NCBI GenBank assembly: GCA_964600365.1
Contig: CAZRJG010000002.1
Coordinates: forward strand, 41,373-105,372
Reading direction: 5' to 3'
Source: GCA-020352575 sp964600365
GTDB taxonomy: Bacteria > Actinomycetota > Acidimicrobiia > Spongiisociales > JAENVV01
DNA length: 64,000 bases
Positions 1-8,187 of the stretch are shown here, one piece after another. The translations under genes and the position numbers were made by a program. The notes beneath the pieces are model-generated. The model worked only from the letters and a program-made list of their open reading frames with translations. It ran no database searches and had not been told where the DNA came from. Position 1 is the first letter of the stretch, and every line of letters begins with the position of its first letter.

Positions 1-550
1 TGGCGCTCGCCTCCTCCAGGCGGAGGTTCACCTCGTTGGCCCGCGCTTCGAGTTCCGGCCCGACGATGGCGAGGTCGGCCTCGGCGACGGCCACGTCGGC
101 CTCCAGCCGTCGGAGGGCGGCGATCCTCGCGTCGAGCTCATTGAGCATCGCCCGGTCCGACTTGCCGACCTCCTCCAGGTAACCAACCCCGGCCCCGGCG
201 CTCTCCACCGTCTCGCTCACGAAGAACGCGGCGACGTTCGCCACCGAAGCATCCATGTAGATCTCGACGGCGCGCGCGAGGGCAAGCTCCTCGAGCTGGC
301 GCACTTCGAGCCGAGCATCGAGCAACGCCGCAGCCAGCGCGTCGGCCTCCGCCTCGAGCAGCGCGTCCCTACGGAGGGTCTCCTCCCACAGCCCGACGAC
401 CTCGTCGAGTTCTGCGCCGAGTTCCTCGAGTCGACGTTCGGCCTCGTCGAGGTCCTCGTCGGAGACCTGGAAGGCCGCCGTGGGCAGGGCGACGACGAGC
501 ACGAGGGCAACGAGGGCCAGGAGGCGCGCCCGCACCATGAGCCGGCTCAT
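1..550 (-). CDS. Secreted coiled-coil protein, N-terminal part (truncated by window edge)
   Basis: The frame is open from an ATG at 550 down to the window edge, so only about 183 N-terminal residues are visible. The first ~25 residues look like a signal peptide: a short basic start, a hydrophobic core rich in Leu, Val and Ala, then PTAA as a likely cleavage region. The rest is an almost unbroken Glu/Leu/Arg/Ala-rich coiled coil (for example DLDEAERRLEELG). Secreted coiled coils like this often precede M23 or NlpC/P60 domains in cell-wall hydrolases or act as hydrolase activators, but that part is not visible, so the role is inference. The ATG at 550 overlaps the upstream hydrolase stop as ATGA, which suggests translational coupling. 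An in-frame ATG at 538 is an alternative start. Confidence 0.7.
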   Translation of the reverse strand, partial: MSRLMVRARLLALVALVLVVALPTAAFQVSDEDLDEAERRLEELGAELDEVVGLWEETLRRDALLEAEADALAAALLDARLEVRQLEELALARAVEIYMDASVANVAAFFVSETVESAGAGVGYLEEVGKSDRAMLNELDARIAALRRLEADVAVAEADLAIVGPELEARANEVNLRLEEASA

Positions 551-1326
551 CGCAGGAGCCTCACCAACGAGCCCCACAGGTCGGTGGTCCGCTCGAACGC
601 CACCGCGCCGTCATCCACGAGCTTGCCGACGTGGGCGGCGACCGAGTGCGCGGCGATGGGGTGGAGTTCGGGGTCCACGTCGGCATACACGTCTTCGACG
701 ATCGCTCCGATGCTCCCGGCGCCCGACCGGAGGGCCGCGATGACCTGCTCCTCGCGCTCGAGCCTGTGGGAGATGTAGTGGTCGATCACCCCGGCGGGGT
801 CGTCGATCTCAGGACCGTGGCCAGGGAAAAGGCGCTCGAGCGTGAGGTCGCGCACCTTGCGGAGGCTGGCGAGGTAGGCGGTGAGGTCCTGCACCATCAC
901 CGTGGAGCCGCCCATGATGTGGTCCCCGGTGAACATCCACCGATCGAGCACGAAACACAGGTGGTCATCGGCGTGACCGGGCGTGTGGAGGACCTCGAGC
1001 GAGGAGCCGGCCACCTCCACGGTGCTGCCCTCCGAGAGCTGCTCGTCGGGCCGGAACTCGGCCGAGGGTGCGTAGCCCAGCGCCACCGTCCCCCAGTTCC
1101 GGGCCAGGGGGTTGGCCAGCGGCGCATGGTCGAGGTGGGTGTGGGTGACAACGACGGAGGCGACCCGCCTTCCGGCAACGACCCGATCGATCGCAGCAGC
1201 GTGCGCATCGATCACGGGACCGGGGTCGAGCACGATCACCTCGTCGGCGTCGCCGATGACCCACGTATTCGTGCCGAGTCCTGTCCAGGGGCTGGGATTG
1301 GGGGCGAGGACCTTCTCGACCCTCAC
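547..1326 (-). CDS. MBL-fold metallo-hydrolase (LACTB2/glyoxalase II-like)
   Basis: A metallo-beta-lactamase-fold hydrolase of about 259 residues. The metal-binding signature THTHLDH lies near residue 62, followed by HTPGHADDH, the FTGDHIMGG aspartate motif and FPGHGPEI. These are the usual dinuclear Zn ligands of the LACTB2/glyoxalase II branch. The C-terminal ~75 residues resemble the winged-helix tail of LACTB2-like proteins (HRLEREEQVIAAL, AAHVGKLVDDGAV). The substrate cannot be read from sequence; thioester, phosphodiester or RNA hydrolysis are all possible. I chose the GTG at 1326 because it forms a GTGA overlap with the fxsA stop; a GTG at 1341 would add five residues. It is the second gene of an fxsA-MBL-coiled-coil minus-strand operon. 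Confidence 0.85.
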   Translation of the reverse strand: MRVEKVLAPNPSPWTGLGTNTWVIGDADEVIVLDPGPVIDAHAAAIDRVVAGRRVASVVVTHTHLDHAPLANPLARNWGTVALGYAPSAEFRPDEQLSEGSTVEVAGSSLEVLHTPGHADDHLCFVLDRWMFTGDHIMGGSTVMVQDLTAYLASLRKVRDLTLERLFPGHGPEIDDPAGVIDHYISHRLEREEQVIAALRSGAGSIGAIVEDVYADVDPELHPIAAHSVAAHVGKLVDDGAVAFERTTDLWGSLVRLLR

Positions 1327-1736
1327 GCGTCGTGCTCCCACGCGTCGACGTCGATGACCGTGCCGGTCTCCCCCGACACGACGACCTGGCCAGCGAATCG
1401 CTTCGCGACTCGCGCGTGGATGAGATCCCGCACTGCGGGGACGAGGAGTGCGAAGCCCACGACGTCAGTGAAGAACCCCGGGGAGATGAGCAGGGCGCCC
1501 GAGACGAGGATCGCCGCGCCGTGCGTGAGCTCGCGACCGGGCAGGGATCCCGAGGAGAGCCGTTCCCGGAAACGAGACATGACGGCGAGGCCGGCGCGGC
1601 GCACCAACACGGATCCCGCAAGTGCGGTCCCGAGGGCGATCAGCAGTGCCGCCAGGAGCCCGATCTCGCGCTCGACCAGCACGAAGACCACGAGCTCCAC
1701 CAGCGCAACCGCTCCGAACACGCCGAAGAGGCTCAC
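1323..1736 (-). CDS. fxsA: FxsA family membrane protein
   Basis: A 137-residue FxsA-type membrane protein. It shows the family pattern: a first helix (GAVALVELVVFVLVE), a second (LLAALLIALGTALAGSVLV), a cytoplasmic Arg-rich loop, and a third segment with the characteristic GAAILVSGALLISPGFFTD stretch before a soluble tail. In E. coli FxsA relieves F-plasmid-mediated phage exclusion, but the cellular function of the wider family is unknown. The GTG at 1736 is chosen because a TATCCT -10 on the minus strand (1744-1749) lies exactly 7 bases upstream, giving a leaderless transcript. The stop overlaps the MBL gene start, so the genes are probably co-transcribed. Confidence 0.85.
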   Translation of the reverse strand: MSLFGVFGAVALVELVVFVLVEREIGLLAALLIALGTALAGSVLVRRAGLAVMSRFRERLSSGSLPGRELTHGAAILVSGALLISPGFFTDVVGFALLVPAVRDLIHARVAKRFAGQVVVSGETGTVIDVDAWEHDA

Positions 1737-1829
1737 GACGGGCAGGATACCGGGGGCATGGATATGGGCCCGGGCGCCCCCGGGGTGTCCGCGAGCGCCC
1801 ACCCCCTCCGACCGAATACCCTCCGCTCG
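1737..1829. promoter_or_regulatory. Divergent leaderless promoters for fxsA and selA
   Basis: The 93-base gap between two divergent genes holds a minus-strand TATCCT (1744-1749) 7 bases before the fxsA GTG, and a plus-strand TACCCT (1817-1822) 7 bases before the selA ATG. With normal -10 to start-site spacing, both transcripts would begin at the first base of the start codon. No Shine-Dalgarno sequence precedes either start. Confidence 0.55.
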
Positions 1830-3140
1830 ATGTCCCTCCGCGACCTTCCTTCGGTCCATGAGCTCGCAGCGACGCTCGACGGCCTGCCAGAGCGTATCCG
1901 GATGCTCGTTGCCCGCGAGTCGATCGAGCATGCCCGCGAGGTCTTGCTCGCCGGCGGAGAGGCCGAGGCAACCGCCGATGCCCTCCGGATGGCTGCGTCC
2001 CTCCGTCGCAACCGACCCACCTCGATCCGGAACGCCACAGGGATCATCGTCCACACGAACCTCGGGCGCGTGCCGCTCCACCCGGACGCCGCGCGGGCGC
2101 TCGCCTCCGCGGCCGGTGGCTACGGCAACGCCGAGTTCGACCTCGGAAGTGGTCGGAGGGGTGGCAGGGGGGCGTGGCTGCGGGTCCTTCTCACCGAACT
2201 CACCGGCGCCGAGGATGCCCACGTCCTCGGGAACAACGCCGGGGCCCTCTTCGCCACGCTCCAAGTCCTTGCGGAAGGACGGGAGGTCCCCGTCTCGCGC
2301 GGTGAACTCATCGAAATCGGGGGCTCCTACAGACTCCCCGAACTCATGGCGGCGAGCGGCGCGCACCTCGTCGAGGTGGGCACGACGAATAGGACCAGGC
2401 CCGCCGACTACGCAGCGGCACTCGCCCCTTCCACTGCCCTGCTGCTCAAGGTGCATCCATCCAACTACCGCGTGGTCGGCTTCTCTGAGGAGGCCCCACT
2501 CGCTGAACTCGCCGCGATCGCGCAAGGTGCCGGAATCCCCCTCGTCCACGACGCGGGATCCGGCCTGCTCGACGCGACGACGCCCTGGATTCCCGGCGGG
2601 CCACCTCCCTGGCTCCGCGGGGAGCCCGGCGTGCGACAGTCGGTCGAGGTCGCCGACCTCACCCTGTTCAGCGGGGACAAGCTCCTCGGAGGACCCCAGG
2701 CGGGCGTGATCGTCGGCTCCGGCGAGCTGGTGGAGTCCATCCGGAGCCATCCCCTCGCGAGAGCGATGCGGATCGATGGACCCACGATGGCCGCCCTCAC
2801 GACCACCCTCGAGTACTACGCCGACGGCAGGGCCGACGAACTCCCGATGTGGCGCATGGCGCTGGCCACCGGCGAGGCACTCCGAGAGCGCTGCAGCGTG
2901 CTCGCATCTGCGCTCGGGGGAACGGTCGAGGACGGATCGTCCCTCGTGGGAGGCGGAAGCACGCCCGGCATGGGGATCTCCTCCCCCGTGGTGCGCCTCG
3001 TGGGGCGCGGCGATGACCACGAGCAGCTCCTCGCCGCCGACCCGCCGATCCTCGCCCGGCGCGACGCTGGCGACCTCCTCATCGACCCAAGGACGCTCGA
3101 CCCCGCCGAGGACGCAGACGTCATCGCTGCGCTCGCCTGA
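1830..3140 (+). CDS. selA: L-seryl-tRNA(Sec) selenium transferase
   Basis: A PLP enzyme of 436 residues that converts Ser-tRNA(Sec) to selenocysteinyl-tRNA(Sec) with selenophosphate. The family N-terminus (LPSVHELAATLDG), the NATGIIVHTNLGR motif, the GNNAGALF cofactor pocket, HDAGSGLL and the lysine motif LFSGDKLLGGPQAG are present; the PLP lysine is about residue 284. Length is close to other bacterial SelA proteins. The ATG at 1830 is supported by a TACCCT -10 seven bases upstream and by the SelA-type N-terminus starting there; longer in-frame extensions overlap fxsA. Its TGA overlaps the selB ATG by one base (TGATG), so the pair is an operon. selD and tRNA-Sec are not in the window. Confidence 0.95.
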   Translation: MSLRDLPSVHELAATLDGLPERIRMLVARESIEHAREVLLAGGEAEATADALRMAASLRRNRPTSIRNATGIIVHTNLGRVPLHPDAARALASAAGGYGNAEFDLGSGRRGGRGAWLRVLLTELTGAEDAHVLGNNAGALFATLQVLAEGREVPVSRGELIEIGGSYRLPELMAASGAHLVEVGTTNRTRPADYAAALAPSTALLLKVHPSNYRVVGFSEEAPLAELAAIAQGAGIPLVHDAGSGLLDATTPWIPGGPPPWLRGEPGVRQSVEVADLTLFSGDKLLGGPQAGVIVGSGELVESIRSHPLARAMRIDGPTMAALTTTLEYYADGRADELPMWRMALATGEALRERCSVLASALGGTVEDGSSLVGGGSTPGMGISSPVVRLVGRGDDHEQLLAADPPILARRDAGDLLIDPRTLDPAEDADVIAALA

Positions 3141-4906
3141 TGCCGCTCATCGGCACCGCAGGACACGTCGACCACGGCAAGTCCACCCTCATCGCCGCCC
3201 TCACCGGACGGGATCCGGACCGCTGGGCCGAGGAGAAGGAGCGAGGCCTGACGATCGACCTCGGCTTCGCATGGACTCACCTCGGCGACACCGAGGTGTC
3301 CTTCGTCGATGTGCCCGGCCACGAGCGGTTCCTCAAGAACATGCTCGCCGGGATCGAACCGATCGACGTCGCCCTGTTCGTCGTGGCAGCGGATGAGGGT
3401 TGGTCGGCCCAGTCGGAGGAACACCTCTCGGTCATCGACCTCCTCGGCATCTCCACGGGTGTCATCGCCCTCACAAAGGTTGATCGCGTCGACGACGACC
3501 TCGTGGAACTCGCTTCCCTCGAGGCAGAGGAACGCCTCACCGGGACGTCGTTGGAAGGGGCACAGGTCGTGCCGGTCTCCGCTGTGCGGGGCGACGGAAT
3601 GGACGCATTGCGCAGCGCCCTCGCCGGGCTCGTCGCGCACGCGACCCCTCGGCCCGGCCCGCCGACCCTCTGGATCGACCGCTCCTTCTCGGTTGCGGGC
3701 GCCGGGACCATCGTCACGGGCACCCTGTCGGGGGGATCGGTTGCGGTCGGCGACGACCTCATCCACCTCCCCACGGGGGATCGCACGCGAATCCGCACCA
3801 TCCAGAGCCATGAGACGGACCTCGCCGAGGTCGGCCCGGGGCGACGGATCGCACTCGGGGTTCCCGACCTCTCCCGTGGGGCGGCGGTCCGCGGGTCCGT
3901 GCTCACGGTTCCCGGGGTGCGCACCACCTCGACCACGCTGCTGGTCGACCTCCACCCCGCCCGTGGCTTCGAGGACGCCACCTCGAGCCGCGGTGCGTTC
4001 CACGTCCACCTGGGATCGGGCGACTGGCCGGCAACACTCCGGACCATCGATGAGAGGACCGCACTCGTGGACCTCGACACCCCGATCCCGGTGGTGGTCG
4101 GGGATCGCTGCATCATCCGCGATGCGGGGCGACGAGCCGTGGTGGCGGGAGGTGTCGTCCTCCATCCCTTCCCCGAGCGTCGTCGACGAGCCGCCGCCGC
4201 GGCCGCAGTGCGCCTCCGATCCACACGAGGGGGCACGCCGGATGACGTCGCCGACGCACTGCTCGAGACAGCCGGCGTCGCCGAGCTCGCCAGGCTCGCA
4301 ACCGCGTCGGGGGGCGGCGCGCCTCGACGGGCGGTGGTCGCAGGCACGGTGGCCGCCACTCGGGAACAGTTGGAGGCCGCTGCCGGGCGGGCGGTCGCGG
4401 CGGCGCGGGCCCATCACCTGGAACACCCGCTCAGAGACGGCATCCCCAAGGCCGAGCTGGGTGCGGCATCGGGCCTCCCGCCCGAGTTCGTGGATGCCGT
4501 CATCGCCGCAAGGCCGGAGCTCGAAGCAGTCGGCGCAACGGTCGCCGCCGACGGGCATCGGCCCGGGCTCTCCCACGCCCACGAAGCCGCGTGGCGTGCA
4601 GCTCGCGGCCTCCTGTCCGACGCTGGCTTCTCGCCGCCCCGGGCCAGCGAGCTCCTCGCCGACGGCGAGCTCACACACGTGCTCACGCGGCGAGAACAGC
4701 TCGTCCAGGTCGGTGAGTTCCTGTACCTCCCGGACACGCTCGCCGAGGTGGAAGGGGTGCTTCGCACGCTCCCGTCACCGTTCACCGTCTCGGAGGCGAA
4801 GGACGCGCTGGGCATCTCGCGCAAGCACGCGGTGCCGCTCATGGAGTGGTGCGATGCGAACGGCGTGACCCGGAGGTCGGGCGACGGCCGGGCGGTGCGG
4901 GACTAG
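3140..4906 (+). CDS. selB: Selenocysteine-specific elongation factor SelB
   Basis: A 588-residue GTPase that delivers Sec-tRNA(Sec) to UGA codons marked by a SECIS hairpin. G1 is GHVDHGKS at residues 8-15, G3 is DVPGHE and G4 is TKVD. EF-Tu-like domains II/III follow (GTIVTGTLSGG), and the last ~200 residues are the winged-helix repeats that bind SECIS RNA. The ATG is fixed by its one-base overlap with the selA stop. The gene ends on a CTAG that also contains the stop of the convergent whiB gene. Together with selA it shows that the organism makes selenoproteins, although I recognised none in this window. Confidence 0.95.
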   Translation: MPLIGTAGHVDHGKSTLIAALTGRDPDRWAEEKERGLTIDLGFAWTHLGDTEVSFVDVPGHERFLKNMLAGIEPIDVALFVVAADEGWSAQSEEHLSVIDLLGISTGVIALTKVDRVDDDLVELASLEAEERLTGTSLEGAQVVPVSAVRGDGMDALRSALAGLVAHATPRPGPPTLWIDRSFSVAGAGTIVTGTLSGGSVAVGDDLIHLPTGDRTRIRTIQSHETDLAEVGPGRRIALGVPDLSRGAAVRGSVLTVPGVRTTSTTLLVDLHPARGFEDATSSRGAFHVHLGSGDWPATLRTIDERTALVDLDTPIPVVVGDRCIIRDAGRRAVVAGGVVLHPFPERRRRAAAAAAVRLRSTRGGTPDDVADALLETAGVAELARLATASGGGAPRRAVVAGTVAATREQLEAAAGRAVAAARAHHLEHPLRDGIPKAELGAASGLPPEFVDAVIAARPELEAVGATVAADGHRPGLSHAHEAAWRAARGLLSDAGFSPPRASELLADGELTHVLTRREQLVQVGEFLYLPDTLAEVEGVLRTLPSPFTVSEAKDALGISRKHAVPLMEWCDANGVTRRSGDGRAVRD

Positions 4907-5163
4907 CGACCGGCAGAGGCCGAGAGAGCCCGCTTGCGGTCGGACTCGGTCATGCCGCCCCAGATGCCATACGCCTCGCGCAGCGTGAGGGCGTACTCTC
5001 GGCATTCGGTGAGGACGGGACACACCTGGCAGATCGCCTTCGCCCGCGTCTCGCGGCGCTCGCGATCGTCCTTCCTCTCGAAGGCGGTGGGCGGGAAGAA
5101 CAGGTGTGCGTGGTTCCCTCGGCACATGCCCTCGGTATGCCAATCGGTCACCTGCTGCTGCAC
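4903..5163 (-). CDS. WhiB-family iron-sulfur transcription regulator
   Basis: A small WhiB-like (Wbl) protein of about 86 residues. The four cluster-binding cysteines are in the standard order: GMCRG, then CQVC, then TEC. The turn motif GIWGGM is followed by a basic C-terminal patch (SDRKRAL). Wbl proteins bind a [4Fe-4S] cluster and act with the primary sigma factor in Actinomycetota. Three consecutive GTG codons (5169, 5166, 5163) follow an AGGAG (5171-5175 on the complement); spacing favours 5163. An ATG at 5205 would add 14 residues. Its stop shares the CTAG with selB. The subclass (WhiA/B/D-like) cannot be fixed with certainty. Confidence 0.9.
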   Translation of the reverse strand: MQQQVTDWHTEGMCRGNHAHLFFPPTAFERKDDRERRETRAKAICQVCPVLTECREYALTLREAYGIWGGMTESDRKRALSASAGR

Positions 5164-5383
5164 CACCACACTCCTCACTGCCTCGCGGTCGTGCCGAGGG
5201 AACATAGTGGGGGGATCCCAAGGTGTCTAGGGATGGATCCCCCCGACGCGCGCAGTTCCCACGTCCGGCGCATCGATCACTCACGGCCTGAGTCGTCCCT
5301 CAAACGCAGGATCAAACGCCAGCCGAGTTCAGTGGGGACACATTCGGGTCAAGGGACTCGATCTGGCGCGGAAGGAGACCGGA

Positions 5384-5635
5384 ATGCCGCTCTACATGGA
5401 TGTCCACACGCTCGAAGGAGGCGTCGCTGCGGCGGACGTCGCCGAGGCCCACAAGGCTGACCTGGCAACACAGGGCGCACACGGCGTCAACTACCTGAAG
5501 TACTGGGTGGACGAGGAGGCGGGGAAGATCTTCTGCCTCGTCGACGCGCCAGACGCCGAAGCAGCGAACACCGTCCACCGAGAGGCACACGGCCTCGTCG
5601 CAGATGAGATCTACCCCGTCAGCGAACACGAGTAG
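5384..5635 (+). CDS. DUF4242 small protein (SCO4226-like)
   Basis: An 83-residue protein starting MPLYMDVHTL with a compact ferredoxin-like alpha/beta pattern. The pieces AEAHKADLATQ, NYLKYWVDEEAGKIFCLVDAPDAEAANTVHREAHG and VADEIYPV match the DUF4242 family. The Streptomyces member SCO4226 has been described as a nickel-binding protein; the His and Glu residues in HREAHG are plausible ligands here, but the metal is inference. AAGGAG sits 8 bases before the ATG, so this gene uses a normal leader. It is monocistronic, between whiB and a SARP regulator. Its physiological role is unknown. Confidence 0.75.
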   Translation: MPLYMDVHTLEGGVAAADVAEAHKADLATQGAHGVNYLKYWVDEEAGKIFCLVDAPDAEAANTVHREAHGLVADEIYPVSEHE

Positions 5636-5721
5636 CGGTACGCATCGCGGGCGGTTCGTTGCGAACACCACCCGCGATGCGCCGCCTCCCGACCGATGCC
5701 ACGTGCAAGGATCCAGCCTCG

Positions 5722-7545
5722 ATGCCCATACAGATCCAACTCCTCGGGCAACCCCGCATCTCCTGCGAGTCCAAGGAGGCGTATCGGTTCAGGGGCCGGA
5801 AGAGTTGGGCCCTGCTCGCCGTCCTCCTCCTGAGTGACAGAACCCGGACCCGTTCCGAACTCGCATCACTGCTGTTCTCCGAAGCGAACGACCCGCTCCG
5901 TGCACTTCGCTGGAGCCTTGCCGAGATCCGTCGCGCGCTGGGCGAATCGGGCTCCGTCGAGGGCGACCCGGTGGAGATCCGCCTCCCACCGGGATCGGTG
6001 GTCGACATCGAGGTGCTGACACGGGGCTCGTGGCGGGACGCCGTGCGCCTCGAAGGACTGGGTGGCGACCTCCTCGACGGCTTCGCCATCCGGGATGCGC
6101 CCGCCTTCTCTTCCTGGCTGCTCTCCGAGCAACGGCACGTCGCCGCGGTGTCGGAGGCGATCCTCCACGAAGCGGCACTGGGGTCGATGTCCGCGGGCGA
6201 CACGACCGACGCCATCCGGTTCGCGGTGCGTGCGACGACGCTGAATCCCTTCGACGAGAACCACCAGGCGCTCCTCCTCCGGCTGTACCGCCGAGCCGGC
6301 GATGAGGAGTCGGCAGCGCGCCAGTTCGCTGCGTACAAATCCCTCGTCGACCGGGAGTTGGGCACGACACCCGGGCCGGTCATCCATGCGGCGATGCGTG
6401 TCGAGCCAGCGGACCTCGCCGCCGAGCCGAGTCCCGCAGAGGTGGAGGCGATCATCGAGGCCGGCTCGGCCGCCGTGGCCGCGGGGGCCATCGAGTCGGG
6501 CGTCGAGTCCCTTCGGACCGCGGTACGCCTCGCCGATCGCGCGGGGGAACGGGGCGCTCGCATCCGGTCCCGTCTCGTCCTCGCCGAGGCACTCATCCAC
6601 TCCCTCAGGGGCTTCGACGAGGACGGCGTCGCGGCACTCCACGAGATCGAGGCAATCGCCAAGGGCCCAGGCGACAACCCCTCGGTGGCCCGGGCGCGCG
6701 TCGAACTGGGCTACGTCGACTTCCTCCGGGCCCGCTACGACCGCTCCGTGAAGTGGCTCACCGATGCCCTTCGGACCGATGCCGACCTGCCAACCATCGC
6801 CAAGGCGTCGACGTACCTCGGGTGCGTCGAGAGCGACCGGGCCGACTACCCGACCGCCCGCGCGCTCCTGGAGCGGGGGCTGCGATCCGCGCAGGACGCG
6901 GGGAGCCTCCGACTCGAGGCGTTCGCAGCGTCGATGCTGGGGCGGATCGACCTGCTCCGGGGCGACCTCACCGCGGCGACACGGCATCTCGACCGAGCCA
7001 CGGAGGTGGCCGAGCGGGACCACTGGCTCGCCTTCCTGCCGTGGCCCCAAGCGCTCCGCGGGGAGGTCGCGCTCACCCGTGGCGATCTCGACGAGGCCGA
7101 GGAGTCGCTGCACCATGCCTTCGCCCGTGCTTGTCAGCTCGGCGATCCCTGCTGGGAGGGACTTGCCTCGAGGGGCCTCGCCCTCGTCGCGGAACGCCGG
7201 GGTGACGTCGGGTCGGCATTCGACCTCCTCGTCGACGCGCGCAGGCGAAACGGCCGGTTCGCCGACCCCTACGTGTGGCTCGACGGCTACATCCTGGACA
7301 CGCAGTGCACGCTGGGGCTTCGCCACGACCATCCCGACACGGCCAGGTGGGTCGAGGCGATGCAGGACCTCACGTCCCGGACCGACATGAAGGAACTCGT
7401 TGCACGAGCGCTGCATCACAGCGGTCGACTGGGGAACGCCGGCGACGGGGAGGCGGCCGCAATGGTCGCCTCGGAGATCGAGAGCCCCGTGCTCACCGGG
7501 CTGATCGGGAACGCGCCCGGGCGAGCATCGGGCCGGGCGGGCTAG
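5722..7545 (+). CDS. SARP/BTAD-family transcriptional regulator with TPR region
   Basis: A 607-residue regulator. Residues ~1-95 form an OmpR-like winged helix (IQIQLLGQPRI, GRKSWALLAVLLLS, SELASLLF, ALRWSLAEIRRALG). Residues ~100-235 are a bacterial transcriptional activation domain (LNPFDENHQALLLRLYRRAGDEESAARQ, KSLVDRELGTTPGPVI). The remaining ~370 residues are alpha-helical TPR-like repeats. No NB-ARC ATPase module is visible, so it is a short SARP rather than an AfsR-type protein. ATG 5722 is chosen because the conserved domain begins right after it; an upstream in-frame ATG at 5659 would add 21 residues of poor composition. No biosynthetic gene cluster lies beside it, so its targets are unknown. 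Confidence 0.8.
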   Translation: MPIQIQLLGQPRISCESKEAYRFRGRKSWALLAVLLLSDRTRTRSELASLLFSEANDPLRALRWSLAEIRRALGESGSVEGDPVEIRLPPGSVVDIEVLTRGSWRDAVRLEGLGGDLLDGFAIRDAPAFSSWLLSEQRHVAAVSEAILHEAALGSMSAGDTTDAIRFAVRATTLNPFDENHQALLLRLYRRAGDEESAARQFAAYKSLVDRELGTTPGPVIHAAMRVEPADLAAEPSPAEVEAIIEAGSAAVAAGAIESGVESLRTAVRLADRAGERGARIRSRLVLAEALIHSLRGFDEDGVAALHEIEAIAKGPGDNPSVARARVELGYVDFLRARYDRSVKWLTDALRTDADLPTIAKASTYLGCVESDRADYPTARALLERGLRSAQDAGSLRLEAFAASMLGRIDLLRGDLTAATRHLDRATEVAERDHWLAFLPWPQALRGEVALTRGDLDEAEESLHHAFARACQLGDPCWEGLASRGLALVAERRGDVGSAFDLLVDARRRNGRFADPYVWLDGYILDTQCTLGLRHDHPDTARWVEAMQDLTSRTDMKELVARALHHSGRLGNAGDGEAAAMVASEIESPVLTGLIGNAPGRASGRAG

Positions 7546-7940
7546 CTGCACCCGGTACGCCGGTACACGACCATCCACGCACTCCCGAAGCGCTCCCGTT
7601 CCTCGTCGGTCGACCGGCGCAGGAACGGTCCCTCCCGCGGCGACCACCCCTCGGGAGTGGGTTCGAGCAGGTTCGCTTCGGTGCGACGGGAGTAGCTGCT
7701 CAACCGGTTCCCCAGGTAGGTGAGCACCGAGTAGCGGGTACCCGATCCGTACAGCCCGTAGCGCTCCACGAGCGCGTCCCATCGATCCGGGAACGCCGCC
7801 GCGAAGGCATCGGCGAACGCCAGGATCGAAAAGGAGGGGGCCATCAGCTCGATCGTCGCCTCCACCTCTTCGTCGGGGACGAGGGGGATCCTGTCTCCAT
7901 CCGCTGCGTGGCCCGAGGCTACGCGCGCACGCGCCGCCAT
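7542..7940 (-). CDS. Hypothetical protein, 132 aa
   Basis: An unrecognised soluble protein. It has a mixed alpha/beta core (ILAFADAFAAAFPDRWDALVERYGLYG, YSVLTYLGNRLSSYSRR) and ends TGCS. No signal peptide, membrane segment or clear catalytic motif is seen. The stop lies in a CTAG shared with the convergent SARP gene. Upstream, on the same strand, are a strong hairpin and the displaced tRNA-Pro 3' end, so it sits just outside the integrated element, in ancestral chromosome. Codon use looks like the neighbours. The start is uncertain; ATG 7940 is the longest option. Confidence 0.55.
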   Translation of the reverse strand: MAARARVASGHAADGDRIPLVPDEEVEATIELMAPSFSILAFADAFAAAFPDRWDALVERYGLYGSGTRYSVLTYLGNRLSSYSRRTEANLLEPTPEGWSPREGPFLRRSTDEERERFGSAWMVVYRRTGCS

Positions 7941-7967
7941 CGGGTTCCCGCCCCCGGCACCCGACCG

Positions 7968-8010
7968 ACACCAGGCAGGGCCGCCCCGTCGGGGCGGCCC
8001 TGCCTGGTGT
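7968..8010 (-). terminator. Perfect 20-bp stem hairpin, probably the original tRNA-Pro terminator
   Basis: Positions 7968-7987 and 7991-8010 are perfect reverse complements with a 3-base loop. It lies five bases beyond the CCA end of the tRNA-Pro 3' remnant, where a tRNA terminator is expected. There is no T-run, so it may also serve as a processing hairpin. Confidence 0.65.
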
Positions 8011-8014
8011 CTCT

Positions 8015-8059
8015 TGGTCGGGACGGTCGGATTTGAACCGACGACCTCAGCGTCCCGAA
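8015..8059 (-). repeat. Left attachment site: displaced 3' end of tRNA-Pro
   Basis: This is the 3' part of a tRNA-Pro from the anticodon loop (TTCGGGA) to the encoded CCA. It matches 10080-10124 at 43 of 45 positions. The two differences (8028 and 8040) are paired in the T stem: GTCGG/CCGAC here against GTGGG/CCCAC in the intact tRNA. It is not a functional tRNA because its 5' half is missing. Confidence 0.85.
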
Positions 8060-8153
8060 GGCGCCCGCCATGGACTGAGGCGTACTCCTGCGGACCAAAA
8101 CCCCAGGTCAGAGCAGTACGGTGACTGCCGCGAACTGCGGTGGACGCCTACGG

Positions 8154-8176
8154 ACGCGCGATGGACGCGCGATGGA
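8154..8176 (+). repeat. Arm-type direct repeats, left end of element
   Basis: Two tandem copies of the 11-mer ACGCGCGATGG followed by A. The same 23 bases occur in the same orientation at 10001-10023. A third, diverged unit (TGGACGCCTAC) directly precedes them. Tandem short repeats near both att sites are typical of integrase arm-binding sites. Confidence 0.65.
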
Positions 8177-8187
8177 GCGGGGTTCGG

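Noticed and set aside
631..2709. Long plus-strand frame opposite the MBL and FxsA genes, running into selA in another frame
   Set aside because: It is the antisense shadow of high-GC genes. The minus-strand MBL and FxsA proteins and the selA frame carry recognisable motifs; the shadow has Arg/Pro/Ser-rich composition and no domains.
2816..4678. Minus-strand frame of about 620 codons antisense to selA/selB
   Set aside because: Overlaps complete selA and selB with conserved motifs; low-complexity composition typical of antisense frames in GC-rich DNA.
4907..5383. tRNA-Sec gene near selAB
   Set aside because: No sequence of about 90-100 bases with a UCA anticodon and a long acceptor/T stack could be folded in the gaps around selA and selB.
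8015..8090. Functional second tRNA-Pro
   Set aside because: Only the 3' part from the anticodon loop is present; the sequence beyond 8059 diverges from a tRNA 5' half.
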